The notes under the pieces were generated by a model that saw nothing but the letters and a program-made list of their open reading frames with translations, did not search any database and was not told the DNA's origin. This document shows, piece after piece, positions 22,421-22,616 of a stretch of DNA of 22,616 nt. This DNA comes from CAMBDR01 sp046597185 (GTDB lineage Bacteria; Pseudomonadota; Gammaproteobacteria; Burkholderiales; Burkholderiaceae_D), in assembly GCA_046597185.1 (NCBI GenBank), contig JBKJLF010000141.1, forward strand, positions 1 through 22,616, written 5' to 3'. A program made the translations under genes and the position numbers. The stretch's first letter is position 1. Each line of letters starts with the position of its first letter.

Positions 22421-22616
22421 ATGCTAAAACAACAGTGCCTTCCTGGTTTTCCAGATGGTGCAGTGAGAATAGGTGACATGCTAAGCATCCTAACGAAAGA
22501 CGGTCGGGTTACGTACTTTATAGGATCGGATAGCTACTTTGACCACGCGCTGGATGACAAGCAAAGTGAGCGATTTGTGCTGGCGAGTCTAATGCATCAC
22601 GGGCATGTACGGGCGT
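22421..22616 (+). CDS. Partial gene at right edge, possible transposase/HTH protein N-terminus
   Basis: ATG 22421 opens 65 codons that run off the window. MLKQQCLPGFPDGAVRIGDM, LTKDGRVTYFIGSDSYFDHA and RFVLASLMHHGHVRA resemble the opening of a group of helix-turn-helix proteins annotated as transposases. In that group a LPG-F--GA---- start and a DGRVTYF-G motif precede an HTH of the form F--A-L---G-V. The HTH and catalytic part would lie beyond the window. The resemblance is from memory and cannot be tested here. Given the neighbouring IS debris, a mobile-element gene is reasonable. Confidence 0.5.
   Translation, partial: MLKQQCLPGFPDGAVRIGDMLSILTKDGRVTYFIGSDSYFDHALDDKQSERFVLASLMHHGHVRA

Overview
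The window looks like a chromosomal segment of a betaproteobacterium (Burkholderiales or Nitrosomonadales type). This is judged from the gene order urtABCDE-ureDABCEFG, from the protein style, and from a sigma-54/NtrC-type control region in front of the operon. The exact genus cannot be read from the sequence.

Left part (1-7490): an accessory, partly decayed region. It holds the C-terminal end of a zeta-toxin-like ATPase gene overlapped by a small ORF, and a Phd/YefM-type antitoxin. Behind the antitoxin sits a RelE/ParE-like toxin gene broken by an in-frame amber codon and apparently missing its ATG. Next comes a very large single gene (1302-6287, 1661 aa). It encodes a bacterial NLR-like protein with a nucleoside phosphorylase/nucleosidase-type domain, a NACHT NTPase, pentapeptide repeats and a long WD40 array. 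This is the best candidate in the window for an anti-phage or other conflict system. Downstream are scraps of a BRO-N phage-type gene and of an ISNCY-like transposase.

Centre (7514-18898): an apparently complete, co-directional 12-gene nitrogen-acquisition operon. Its front carries three NtrC-like GCAC-N7-GTGC sites and a textbook -24/-12 sigma-54 promoter. urtABCDE encode a high-affinity urea ABC importer (periplasmic binding protein, two permeases, two ATPases). ureABC encode urease, and ureD, ureE, ureF and ureG encode the nickel-insertion accessory proteins. Several genes overlap by ATGA, so imported urea is expected to be hydrolysed by co-made urease under nitrogen limitation.

Right part (18895-22616): a second decayed zone. 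Convergent with ureG is an ORF that reads as a deletion chimera: the C-terminal part of a DUF979-type membrane protein fused in frame to a pyroglutamyl peptidase lacking its N-terminus. It abuts an IS66 remnant with a truncated orfA, an orfB-like frame and a large deletion plus frameshifts in the DDE transposase gene. Beyond that lie an unrecognised ORF fragment, an AT-rich cytochrome P450 gene on the minus strand and the start of a gene running off the window. The conserved urea operon is therefore flanked on both sides by mobile-element debris and laterally acquired-looking genes.
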